The notes below the pieces were generated by a model that was given only the letters and a program-made list of their open reading frames with translations, was not told the origin of the DNA and did no database searches. The translations under genes and the position numbers were made by a program. From Streptomyces avidinii (GTDB lineage Bacteria > Actinomycetota > Actinomycetes > Streptomycetales > Streptomycetaceae), in NCBI RefSeq assembly GCF_014650695.1, contig NZ_BMVL01000007.1:288810-352809 (forward strand): 64,000 bases of DNA, read 5' to 3'. Numbering within the stretch: the first letter of the stretch is position 1; each line of letters begins with the position of its first letter. Below, in pieces: positions 43,142-51,714 of this stretch.

Positions 43142-43630
43142 ATGGCCGACTCCAGTTTCGACATCGTCTCGAAGGTCGAGCGGCAGGAGGTCGACAACGC
43201 CCTCAACCAGGCCGCCAAGGAGCTCTCGCAGCGCTACGACTTCAAGGGCACCGGCGCCACGATCGCCTGGTCCGGCGAGAAGATCCTGATGGAGGCGAAC
43301 TCCGAGGAGCGCGTGAAGGCCGTCCTCGACGTCTTCGAGACCAAGCTGGTCAAGCGCGGGATCTCGCTGAAGGCGCTGGACGCCGGGGAGCCGCAGCTGT
43401 CCGGCAAGGAGTACAAGATCTTCGCCACGATCGAGGAAGGCATCTCACAGGAGAACGCCAAGAAGGTCGCGAAGATCATCCGGGACGAGGGGCCCAAGGG
43501 CGTCAAGGCCCAGGTTCAGGGCGAGGAGCTGCGTGTCAGCTCGAAGAGCCGTGACGACCTCCAGGAGGTCCAGGCGCTGCTCAAGGGCAAGGACCTGGAC
43601 TTCGCGATCCAGTTCGTGAACTACCGCTGA
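43142..43630 (+). CDS. yajQ: YajQ family cyclic di-GMP/nucleotide-binding protein
   Basis: 162 aa: MADSSFDIVSKVERQEVDNALNQAAKELSQRYDFKGTGATIAW and KIFATIEEGISQENAKKVAKIIRDEGPKGVKAQVQGEELRVSSKSRDDLQEVQALLKGKDLDFAIQFVNYR are the two ferredoxin-like halves of the family. AAGGAG is 9 nt before the ATG. Family members bind cyclic di-GMP or nucleotides in some bacteria; role in streptomycetes unknown. Confidence 0.93.
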   Translation: MADSSFDIVSKVERQEVDNALNQAAKELSQRYDFKGTGATIAWSGEKILMEANSEERVKAVLDVFETKLVKRGISLKALDAGEPQLSGKEYKIFATIEEGISQENAKKVAKIIRDEGPKGVKAQVQGEELRVSSKSRDDLQEVQALLKGKDLDFAIQFVNYR

Positions 43631-43824
43631 CCCCAGCTCCGCGATCTGCCTCACGCCGGCCCGGCGGTCCTCACGGACCGCCGGGCCGCGGCGGTTGCGC
43701 GGGGGGTGTGTGCGGGGCGTGTGCGGCGCACGCGCCACTACGGACTCCTGTGGGCACTTGGGCGGCGATGAGTGCGCCCACCACGCTGGTGGCATCACAT
43801 CACCGCGTGGCAGGGGGTTCTCGC

Positions 43825-45252
43825 ATGCCTGGGGCCGGCACGTTTCGCGATGACTTCGGAGCGTCCGTCGTCGTCGCGCTGGTCGCACTACCCCTGTGCG
43901 TGGGAGTGGCGGTCGCCTCCGGGGTGCCGGCCGAACTCGGGATCGTCACCGGGGTGGTCGGCGGTCTGGTCACCGGGTGGTTCCGTGGGAGCTCCCTGCA
44001 GGTGAGCGGCCCCGCAGCCGGGCTGACCGTGCTCGTCTACGAGGCGGTGCAGGCCTACGGCCTCCCGGCGCTCGGGGTGCTGGTGCTGGCCGCCGGGGTG
44101 ATGCAGCTGGGCATGGGGGCGCTGCGGCTCGGGCGGTGGTTCCGGGCCATCTCGGTGGCCGTCGTGCACGGGATGCTGGCCGGGATCGGGCTGGTACTGA
44201 TCTCCGGGCAGCTGTACGCGCTGGGCGGCGTGGAGGCTCCGGGGCAGACCCTGGCGAAGCTGCGCGGGGTGCACGAGCTGGGGGCGCAGGCCGACTTGGC
44301 CGCCGTCCTGCTGGGGGTGGGCACCATCGCCGCCATGGTCGCCTGGCGCCGGATGCCCGCCAGGATGCGGGTGGTGCCCGGGGCGCTCGTCGGGGTGGCT
44401 GCCGCCACCGCCGTGGCCGTCCTGCTGCGGCTGCCCGTCGAGAAGGTGCGGGTGACGGGCGTACTGGCAGCCGTGTCCCCGCCGGGCTGGGGGGACTTCG
44501 GGGTGCTGGCCTCGGTCGGCGCGGCCGGGACCGTGGTCGCGCTGGCGCTGATCGCGTCCGCCGAGACGCTGTTCAGCGCGGCCGCCGTTGACCGCATGCA
44601 CGACGGGCCGAGGACGGAGTACGACAAGGAACTCATCGCCCAGGGTGTGGGGAACAGTCTGTGCGGGCTGCTCGGGGCTCTGCCGATGACCGCGGTCATC
44701 GTGCGCAGCGCCGCCAACGTGGAGGCCGGTGCGCGCACCCGCGCGGCCAGGGTGATGCACGGCGGCTGGCTGCTGCTCTTCGCCGTGGCCTTCCCCCGTG
44801 CTCTGGAGAGCGTGCCGCTGGCCGCGCTGGCCGGGGTGCTGCTGCACGCGGGGTGGAAGCTGCTGCCGGCCCGGGCTGTGGCCGTGCTGTGGCGGACGCA
44901 CCGGGGCGAGGCGGTGGTGCTGCTGGTCACGGCCTCGGCGATCCTGGTCACCAACCTCTTCGAGGGGGTGCTGATCGGGCTGGGGCTCGCCGTCGCCAAG
45001 GCGGCCTGGGAGACCTCCCACGTGCACATCGAGGAGGTGTGGGAGGACGAGGAGCTGTGCGTGCGGGTCGTGGGGAACGCCAGTTTCCTGCGGCTGCCGA
45101 AGCTGCTCGACGCCTTGGACGCGCTGCCGCACGGGCAGCCGGTGCGGCTGGACCTGAGCGGGCTGCGCCACATGGACCACGCCTGCCTGACCGCGCTGGA
45201 GGGGTGGGAGCGCGCACGGACGCCGCTTCCCGGCCGGGAGGGCGTCATCTAG
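43825..45252 (+). CDS. SulP family anion transporter with STAS domain
   Basis: 475 aa. About 10-12 hydrophobic segments from GTFRDDFGASVVVALVALPLCVGVAVASGVPAELGIVTGVVGGLV (SulP signature) to LVTNLFEGVLIGLGLAVAKAAW, then a C-terminal STAS domain (VRVVGNASFLRLPKLLDALDALPHGQPVRLDLSGLRHMDHACLTALEGWER). Likely moves sulfate, bicarbonate or another anion. ATG 43825 has AGGGGG 8 nt upstream; ATG 43768 is an in-frame alternative. An APC permease gene follows 18 nt later. Confidence 0.88.
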   Translation: MPGAGTFRDDFGASVVVALVALPLCVGVAVASGVPAELGIVTGVVGGLVTGWFRGSSLQVSGPAAGLTVLVYEAVQAYGLPALGVLVLAAGVMQLGMGALRLGRWFRAISVAVVHGMLAGIGLVLISGQLYALGGVEAPGQTLAKLRGVHELGAQADLAAVLLGVGTIAAMVAWRRMPARMRVVPGALVGVAAATAVAVLLRLPVEKVRVTGVLAAVSPPGWGDFGVLASVGAAGTVVALALIASAETLFSAAAVDRMHDGPRTEYDKELIAQGVGNSLCGLLGALPMTAVIVRSAANVEAGARTRAARVMHGGWLLLFAVAFPRALESVPLAALAGVLLHAGWKLLPARAVAVLWRTHRGEAVVLLVTASAILVTNLFEGVLIGLGLAVAKAAWETSHVHIEEVWEDEELCVRVVGNASFLRLPKLLDALDALPHGQPVRLDLSGLRHMDHACLTALEGWERARTPLPGREGVI

Positions 45253-45270
45253 CGGGGTTACCCTCCGTCC

Positions 45271-46506
45271 GTGGAAGACGAGTTGAGGCGCACCCTGGGG
45301 TTGTCCGACGCCGTCGTCGTCGGGCTCGGCGCGATGGTCGGCGCCGGTATCTTCGCCGCTCTGGCGCCGGCGGCGCGGGCGGCGGGCGGCGCCCTGCTGG
45401 CCGCGTTGGCCGTGGCGGCTCTGGTGGCGTACTGCAATGCGCACTCCTCGGCGCGGCTGGCCGCCCGGTACCCGGCCTCCGGCGGCACGTACGTCTACGG
45501 ACGCGAGCGGCTCGGCCCTTTCTGGGGGTATCTGGCCGGCTGGGCCTTCGTGATCGGCAAGACCGCCTCCTGTGCGGCGATGGCCCTCACGGTGGGCGCG
45601 TACGTCTGGCCCGGGCAGCAGCATGCCGTGGCCGTCGCAGCGGTGGTGGCGCTGACCGCCGCGAGCTACGGCGGTGTGCAGCGGTCGGCCCGCGTCGCCC
45701 GGCTGATCGTGGCGACGGTGCTGGCGGTGCTGGCCGGGGTGGTCGTGGTGTGCCTGTCCTCCGGGAACGCCGGGGCGGGGTGGTCGGGCGGTTCGGACTG
45801 GGGCGTCCTCGGTTTGCTGCAGGGCGCCGGACTGCTGTTCTTCGCCTTCGCGGGTTACGCCCGGATCACCACCCTGGGCGAGGAGGTGCGCGAGCCGGAA
45901 CGGACGATCCCGCGGGCGGTGCCGCTCGCGCTGGGGATCGCACTGCTGGTGTACGCCGCGGTGGCGGTGGCGGCGCTGTCGGTGCTCGGCGTCGAGGGGC
46001 TGGCGCGGTCGGCCGCCCCGCTCGCCGACGCGGTGCGGGCGGCCGGCCGGCCCGAACTGGCCCCGGTGGTGCGGGTGGGCGCGGCCCTGGCCGCGCTGGG
46101 CTCGCTGCTGGCGCTCGTGCTCGGGGTTTCACGGACCGCCCTGGCGATGGCACGTGACGGCCATCTGCCGCGCGCGCTGGCCGTCGTACATCCCCGGCAC
46201 CGGGTGCCGCACCATGCGGAGTTGGCGGTGGGTGCGGTCGTGGCGGTGCTGGCGGCCACCGCCGATCTGCGCGGCGCGATCGGCTTCTCCTCCTTCGGAG
46301 TGCTCGTCTACTACGCGATCGCGAACGCCTCCGCGTGGACTCTCGATTCAGCTGTCAAGGGTCGGGCCGTGGCAGCGATCGGGCTGTCCGGCTGTGTGGT
46401 GCTGGCGTGCGCGCTGCCCCTCGCGTCGGCGGCCCGGGGGGCGGCGGTGCTGGCCGTGGGCGCCTTCGCCTACGGGCTGCGGGGGCGGCTCAGATCCGGG
46501 ATCTGA
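45271..46506 (+). CDS. APC family amino acid permease
   Basis: 411 aa, about 11-12 membrane segments. The N-terminal APC motif LGLSDAVVVGLGAMVGAGIFAALAPAARAAG (unwound TM1 GAGIF) and RYPASGGTYVYGRERLGPFWGYLAGWAFVIGK are typical. Substrate not readable. GTG start 18 nt after the SulP gene suggests one transcript. The end overlaps the convergent SMI1/KNR4 gene by 17 nt. Confidence 0.9.
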   Translation: MEDELRRTLGLSDAVVVGLGAMVGAGIFAALAPAARAAGGALLAALAVAALVAYCNAHSSARLAARYPASGGTYVYGRERLGPFWGYLAGWAFVIGKTASCAAMALTVGAYVWPGQQHAVAVAAVVALTAASYGGVQRSARVARLIVATVLAVLAGVVVVCLSSGNAGAGWSGGSDWGVLGLLQGAGLLFFAFAGYARITTLGEEVREPERTIPRAVPLALGIALLVYAAVAVAALSVLGVEGLARSAAPLADAVRAAGRPELAPVVRVGAALAALGSLLALVLGVSRTALAMARDGHLPRALAVVHPRHRVPHHAELAVGAVVAVLAATADLRGAIGFSSFGVLVYYAIANASAWTLDSAVKGRAVAAIGLSGCVVLACALPLASAARGAAVLAVGAFAYGLRGRLRSGI

Positions 46507-47014
46507 ATCCGTCCCAGGGCGTCAGCTCCAGGTCGTACTCCTCCCCCGCCGGCGACTCGTCGCAGTACCAGGCGGTGCCGTCGAGCCAGCCGCGCAGCCA
46601 CGCCGTCAGGCTGGGGGTGTCGAGGGACCAGGCGAGCTCGGGCTCCCCGAGATTCGGGTCGAAGAGCAGTACCTGGGCGGTGTCGGAACGGCAGTCGACG
46701 CAGACGGACATGGAGCAGCCGAAGTCGGCCATCGGCAGCACGCCCTCGGGCCAGCGCCAGGCCGAGGAGCGGCCCGCCCCGTAGGCACGGACGGCGTGGT
46801 GCAGGGACAGCAGTCCGCACTCCGGGCCGAATCCGCCGTCGCCGACACGGGTGTAGAGCGCGGCGAGCAGGGGCGGCAGGGCGAAGCCGAGTATGCCCTC
46901 GGCCCGGGCGATCTCCTCCGCGCCCAGGGCTGCGGGCAGGGGCGTTCCGGATCCCTGCGCGGAGTGGCGTGCACGCTCGGCGACTTGCTCCAGCAACTGC
47001 TCGGTCTCGTTCAT
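46490..47014 (-). CDS. SMI1/KNR4 family (SUKH) protein
   Basis: 174 aa. Typical SUKH pattern: LGAEEIARAEGILGFALPPLLAALYTRVGDGGFGPECGLLSLHHAVRAYG... and LLFDPNLGEPELAWSLDTPSLTAWLRGWLDGT. SUKH proteins are often immunity factors for toxins, but no toxin gene is next to it. Start at MNETEQ; longer frame less likely. Confidence 0.85.
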   Translation of the reverse strand: MNETEQLLEQVAERARHSAQGSGTPLPAALGAEEIARAEGILGFALPPLLAALYTRVGDGGFGPECGLLSLHHAVRAYGAGRSSAWRWPEGVLPMADFGCSMSVCVDCRSDTAQVLLFDPNLGEPELAWSLDTPSLTAWLRGWLDGTAWYCDESPAGEEYDLELTPWDGFRSRI

Positions 47015-47135
47015 GCGTTCATGGTGACGCACCCCACCGACAGCCGCCCGGGCCTGTGGACAACTCCGCCCGCAGGCCGATCCGGACGGCCTGCGGGCGG
47101 GGTGAGCGTCGGCGTCCACGACGCCGGCTGCTGTG

Positions 47136-47528
47136 TCAGCGCGAGGCGAACGGCGCGTCCGTCGGGACGATCTCGCGGCCCAGCGGGAGCAGGGCGAGCG
47201 GGACCATCTTGAAGTTGGCGATGCCGAAGGGGATGCCGATGAGCGTGATGCAGAGCGCGATGCCCGTGAAGATGTGCCCCAGGGCCAGCCACCAGCCCGC
47301 CAGGACCAGCCACAGGACGTTGCCGATGGCGGAACCGGCGCCCGCGTCGTGGCGCTCCACGGTCGTGTAGCCGAAGGGCCAGAGGGCGTAGACGGCGATG
47401 CGGAAGGCGGCGATGCCGAACGGGATGCCGATGATCGTGATGCAGAGGATCACACCTGCGAGGAGGTAGCCCAGGAACAGCCAGATGCCGCTGAGGATGA
47501 GCCAAATGATGTTGAGGATTGTCTTCAC
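47136..47528 (-). CDS. YccF domain membrane protein
   Basis: 130 aa with two repeats of the YccF domain: WLILSGIWLFLGYLLAGVILCITIIGIPFGIAAFRI and WLVLAGWWLALGHIFTGIALCITLIGIPFGIANFKM. Inner membrane protein of unknown function. GTG start overlaps the htpX stop (GTGA), so the two are coupled. Confidence 0.92.
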   Translation of the reverse strand: MKTILNIIWLILSGIWLFLGYLLAGVILCITIIGIPFGIAAFRIAVYALWPFGYTTVERHDAGAGSAIGNVLWLVLAGWWLALGHIFTGIALCITLIGIPFGIANFKMVPLALLPLGREIVPTDAPFASR

Positions 47529-48388
47529 TGGCGGCGGCCTGCCATCTGTTCGAGCCGGGCGATGCGCTCGGCCATCGGAGGGTGTGTGGAAAACATCTTA
47601 GAAAGCCCCGCGCCCGGGCGGAACGGGTTGGCGATCATCATGTGGCTCGCCGCCTCCAGCCGGGGCTCCGGGGGCAGCGGGAGCTGCTTGGTGCCCGCGT
47701 CGAGCTTGCGCAGGGCGCTGGCCAGGGCGAGCGGGTCCCCGGTGAGCTGGGCTCCGGAGGAGTCGGCCTCGTACTCGCGGGAGCGGCTGATGGCCAGCTG
47801 GATCACGGAGGCGGCCAGCGGGCCCAGGATCATGATCAGCAGCATGCCCAGGAGGCCGGGGCCCTCGTCGTCGTTCGACCGACCGATCGGGATCAGCCAG
47901 GCGAAGTTCACCAGGAACATGATCACGGAGGCGAGCGCGCCGGCGACCGAGGAGATCAGGATGTCGCGGTTGTAGACGTGGCTGAGCTCGTGGCCGATGA
48001 CCCCGCGCAGCTCGCGCTCGTCGAGGATGCGCAGGATGCCCTCGGTGCAGCAGACCGCGGCGTTGCGCGGGTTGCGGCCGGTGGCGAAGGCGTTGGGGGC
48101 CTCGGTGGGCGAGATGTACAGGCGTGGCATGGGCTGGCGCGCGGACGTGGAGAGCTCGCGCACCATGCGGTAGAGCTGCGGGGCCTCGAACTCGCTCACG
48201 GGGCGGGCGCGCATCGCGCGTAGAGCCAGCTTGTCGCTGTTCCAGTACGCGTAGGCGTTCGTCCCGAGGGCGACGAGGACGGCGATGATCAGGCCGCCCC
48301 GTCCGAAGAAGCTGCCGATGAGGATGATGAGTGCGGACAGCCCGCCGAGGAGTACGGCGGTCTTGAGCCCGTTGTGCCGGCGGTGCAC
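47525..48388 (-). CDS. htpX: zinc metalloprotease HtpX
   Basis: 287 aa, M48 membrane protease in protein quality control. Two N-terminal membrane segments, zinc motif HELSH in RGVIGHELSHVYNRD, the third ligand in REYEADSSGAQLTGDPLALASALRKL, and FSTHPPMAERIARLEQM at the end. GTG at 48388 (VHRRHNGLKTAVLLGGLSALI) has GGAGGG 8 nt upstream and fits family length; the upstream ATG at 48427 is less likely. Confidence 0.93.
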   Translation of the reverse strand: MHRRHNGLKTAVLLGGLSALIILIGSFFGRGGLIIAVLVALGTNAYAYWNSDKLALRAMRARPVSEFEAPQLYRMVRELSTSARQPMPRLYISPTEAPNAFATGRNPRNAAVCCTEGILRILDERELRGVIGHELSHVYNRDILISSVAGALASVIMFLVNFAWLIPIGRSNDDEGPGLLGMLLIMILGPLAASVIQLAISRSREYEADSSGAQLTGDPLALASALRKLDAGTKQLPLPPEPRLEAASHMMIANPFRPGAGLSKMFSTHPPMAERIARLEQMAGRRQ

Positions 48389-48589
48389 GGTACGCCCTCC
48401 AGGTGGTGCGGCAGGGGAGCCCGTCATGGATTTGAGGGTCTACGGTCCAGTGGACCCTCCCTTCCTGGTCAACGCGAGGTGAGGGCGTCGGGTTCCCAGG
48501 GCGCGACGGGGCGGCCGCCTCCCGCCGCCCCCTGCCGGGGGCCGGCGGGGCCGCGGCGGGCGTTGCTCCGAACGGGCTGACCGGGCCGG

Positions 48590-50122
48590 CTATTGCGCGA
48601 AGAGGCTGCCCGTCGTGACGCGCAGGATGATTTCCGGGGCACCGGAGAGGACGACCGCCGTGATCGCGGTGAGGACGACGGCCGCCGTGACCGGCCAGGG
48701 GGCTCGCGTACGGGTCTGCGCGCCCTCGGGGGTGCGGAAGAGCAGGGCCGTCCAGCGCAGGTAGTAGTACAGGGCGATGACGACGTTGATCGCCATGACC
48801 ACGGCCAGCCAGCCCAGGCCCGCGTCGACGGCGGACCGGAAGACGGTGACCTTGGCGAAGAGCCCGATGATGCCCGGCGGCAGGCCCGCCAGGCAGAGCA
48901 GGAAGAAGGCCAGCGAGAGGGCGGCCAGCGGGCGCTCGGCGTAGAGACCGCGGTAGTCGCTGATCCGGTGGAGCGGCTTCGTCCGGGCCACCAGGGCGGC
49001 CACGGAGAAGGCACCGAGATTCACGGCGGCGTACATGAGGGCGTAGGCGACGGTGGAGCCGATCTGGTCGCGGTCGGAGTACGCGGCCGCGGCGATCGGG
49101 ACCAGTAGGTAGCCGGCCTGGCCGACCGAGGACCAGGCGAGCAGCCGTACGGCACTGTTCGGGCGGTCCGCGGACTGCCGGACGGCGGCGGCGTTGCCGA
49201 GCGTCATGGTGAGCGCGGCCAGCACGGCGAGGGCCGGGCCCCAGATGTCGGAGTACGCCGGGAAGGCGATCACCGTGACGAGGATGAGGCCGGTGAAGCC
49301 GACGGCCTTGCCGATCACCGAGAGGTAGCCGGCGATGGGCAGCGGGGCGCCGACGTAGGTGTCGGGGACCCAGAAGTGGAAGGGGACGGCCGCGGTCTTG
49401 AAGGCGAAGCCGACGAGGGTGAGTGCGACCCCGGCCATGGCGAGGGTGTCGAACTGCCCGGGGACGTCTTCGAGGCGGTCGGCGACCTGGGTGAGGTGCA
49501 GGGAGCCGGTGGTGGCGTAGACGAAGCTGACGCCCATCAGCGACACGGCGGTGGCGGTGACGGAGGACAGGAAGAACTTCAGGGCGGCCTCGGAGGAGAG
49601 CCGGTTGCCGCGGCGCATGCCGACGAGGGCGAAGGCGGGCAGCGAGGCGACTTCGAGGGCGACGATCAGGGTGGCGAGGTCGCGGGAGGCCGGCAGCAGG
49701 GCCGCGCCCGCGGCGGAGGAGAGCAGCAGGAACCAGTACTCGCCGGCCGGCATGCGGGTGTCGCGGACGGCGGTGACCGACACCAGGGCGGTGACCAGGG
49801 CTCCGGCCAGGACCAGGAACTGGATGGCGAGGGTGAAGCGGTCGGCGACGTAGCTGCAGGCCGCCGGGTCGCCGGTGAGGCAGAAGGTGGTGCGGTCACC
49901 GGCGCGCAGGGGAAGCAGGGTGGCGGTCGCGGCGGCCAGGCCGGCCACCGAGATCCAGCCGAGGACCGGCTTGTGGCGCTCGGCGAGGAACAGGTCGGCG
50001 ACGAGGACGACCAGGCCGACGGCGGCGGTGATCACCACGGGTGCGATGGCGAGCCAGTCGACGGACTGGACCAGGCTCGGGGCCTCTGCGGAAAGGGCCG
50101 TCAGGGCCGTCATGGCCGTCAT
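48590..50122 (-). CDS. nuoN: NADH-quinone oxidoreductase subunit N
   Basis: 510 aa antiporter-like membrane subunit with ~14 TM segments. Typical Nuo core: SEAALKFFLSSVTATAVSLMGVSFVYATTG, VGFAFKTAAVPFHFWVPDTYVGAPLPIAGYLSVIGKA (key Lys and His), RLLAWSSVGQAGYLLVP. AGGAGG 6 nt before ATG. Its start overlaps the nuoM stop (ATGA). Last gene of the nuo operon. Confidence 0.95.
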   Translation of the reverse strand: MTAMTALTALSAEAPSLVQSVDWLAIAPVVITAAVGLVVLVADLFLAERHKPVLGWISVAGLAAATATLLPLRAGDRTTFCLTGDPAACSYVADRFTLAIQFLVLAGALVTALVSVTAVRDTRMPAGEYWFLLLSSAAGAALLPASRDLATLIVALEVASLPAFALVGMRRGNRLSSEAALKFFLSSVTATAVSLMGVSFVYATTGSLHLTQVADRLEDVPGQFDTLAMAGVALTLVGFAFKTAAVPFHFWVPDTYVGAPLPIAGYLSVIGKAVGFTGLILVTVIAFPAYSDIWGPALAVLAALTMTLGNAAAVRQSADRPNSAVRLLAWSSVGQAGYLLVPIAAAAYSDRDQIGSTVAYALMYAAVNLGAFSVAALVARTKPLHRISDYRGLYAERPLAALSLAFFLLCLAGLPPGIIGLFAKVTVFRSAVDAGLGWLAVVMAINVVIALYYYLRWTALLFRTPEGAQTRTRAPWPVTAAVVLTAITAVVLSGAPEIILRVTTGSLFAQ

Positions 50123-51714
50123 GAATTGCCTCCTGCGAGGAGCTTCTGGACGGCCGGGTCGGTGAGGCCGAGGAGGACCGCGGGCCACAGGCCGGCGAGG
50201 ACGGTGAGGGCGACGAGCGGGGTCCAGGCGGCGAACTCGTAGTGCTGGATGTCCGCGACGGCGAGCTCAGGACCGGCTTTCGGGTCTCCCATGCAGACGC
50301 GCCGTACGACGATCAGGAGGTAGGCGGCGGTGAGCAGGGTGCCGAACGCGCCGACGGCCATGTACGTGAGGAACGCGGGGCGGGAGAGGCCCTCGGCGGG
50401 GTCGAAGGCACCGAAGAGGGCCAGCATTTCGCCCCAGAACCCGGCGAGGCCCGGCAGGCCCAGGGAGGCGACGGCGGCGAACGCGAGGAACGCGCCGAAG
50501 CGGGGGGCGCGGCCGTACAGGGCGGCGCCGGTGGCTCCGGCGAGGGTGTCGAGGTCGGCGGTGCCGTAGCGGTCCTTGAGGGCGCCGACCAGGAAGAAGA
50601 GGAGGCCGGTGATCAGGCCGTGGGCGATGTTGGCGAAGAGCGCGCCGTTGACGCCGGTGGGGGTCATGCTCGCGATGCCGAGGAGGACGAAGCCCATGTG
50701 GCCGACGGAGGAGTAGGCGATGAGGCGCTTGAGGTCGCCCTTGTTCCCCTTGCGGGCCAGCGCGAGGCAGGCGAGCGATCCGTAGACGATGCCGACGGCG
50801 GCGAAGGCGCCGAGGTAGGGGGCGAAGGTGGCCATGCCGTCGGGGGTGGCGGGCAGCAGGATGCGGACGAACCCGTACGTGCCCATCTTGAGCAGGACGC
50901 CGGCCAGCAGGACGGATCCGACGGTGGGCGCGGCGGTGTGGGCGTCCGGCAGCCAGCTGTGCAGCGGCCACATCGGGGTCTTCACGGCGAGGCCGAGACC
51001 GATGGAGAGGACGGCCAGGAGCTGGGTGGTGTGGGACAGTTCGCGACCGTTGTCAGAGGCCAGTGTCACCATGTCGAAAGTGCCGCTGTTCAGTCCGATC
51101 AGCAGCAGGCCGAGCAGCATGACGACGGAGCCGAGGAGCGTGTAGAGGATGAACCTCCAGGCGGCGGCCTGCCGCTGAGCACCGCCCCAGCGGGCGATGA
51201 GGAAGTACATCGGGATGAGGACCATCTCGAAGGCGAGGAAGAAGAGCAGCAGGTCGAGGACGGCGAAGGTGGCGAGGGTGCCGGACTCCAGGACCAGGAG
51301 CAGCGCGACGAAGGCCTTCGGGGAGGGGCCTGCGGGGAGCTTGAAGTAGCTGTAGAGCGCGCAGAGGAAGAACAGCAGCGCGGTCATCAGGAGGAGGGGG
51401 AGCGAGATGCCGTCGATGCCGAGGTGGATCCGGACGTTCAGCGCCTGGATCCAGCTGATGTCCGTCGTCGCCTGGAAGCGGGACGGGGCGTCGTGGTCGA
51501 AGCCCAGGGTGAGGGCGATGGCCGCGGCGAGGATCACGCCGGTCACGGTCACGCCGTGGCGGAGCACGGCCTGTTCGGGGCTCTTGCCCTTGAGGCCGGG
51601 CGGCGCAGGCAGGAGCGCCGCGGCGGAGCCGAGAAGCGGTGCGACCACGATGAACGCCAGAAGGAACTGCATCACGGACGGGCTGATATCAATCACGGCT
51701 GACTCACGGCTCAC
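50119..51714 (-). CDS. nuoM: NADH-quinone oxidoreductase subunit M
   Basis: 531 aa, ~14 TM proton-pumping subunit. Motifs: VLIPMYFLIARWGGAQRQAAAWRFILYTLLGSVVMLLGLLLI (conserved Glu/Lys), GLAVKTPMWPLHSWLPDAHTAAPTVGSVLLAGVLLKMGTYG. Start taken as GTG 51714, which overlaps the nuoL stop by 4 nt; an ATG 14 codons later (MQFLLAF) is possible. Confidence 0.95.
   Translation of the reverse strand: MSRESAVIDISPSVMQFLLAFIVVAPLLGSAAALLPAPPGLKGKSPEQAVLRHGVTVTGVILAAAIALTLGFDHDAPSRFQATTDISWIQALNVRIHLGIDGISLPLLLMTALLFFLCALYSYFKLPAGPSPKAFVALLLVLESGTLATFAVLDLLLFFLAFEMVLIPMYFLIARWGGAQRQAAAWRFILYTLLGSVVMLLGLLLIGLNSGTFDMVTLASDNGRELSHTTQLLAVLSIGLGLAVKTPMWPLHSWLPDAHTAAPTVGSVLLAGVLLKMGTYGFVRILLPATPDGMATFAPYLGAFAAVGIVYGSLACLALARKGNKGDLKRLIAYSSVGHMGFVLLGIASMTPTGVNGALFANIAHGLITGLLFFLVGALKDRYGTADLDTLAGATGAALYGRAPRFGAFLAFAAVASLGLPGLAGFWGEMLALFGAFDPAEGLSRPAFLTYMAVGAFGTLLTAAYLLIVVRRVCMGDPKAGPELAVADIQHYEFAAWTPLVALTVLAGLWPAVLLGLTDPAVQKLLAGGNS

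Noticed and set aside
43888..45624. 578-aa minus-strand frame opposite the SulP gene
   Set aside because: His/Pro/Gln-rich antisense shadow; the plus strand encodes a clear SulP transporter.
47564..48223. Plus-strand frame opposite htpX
   Set aside because: Antisense shadow; HtpX motifs on the minus strand are complete.
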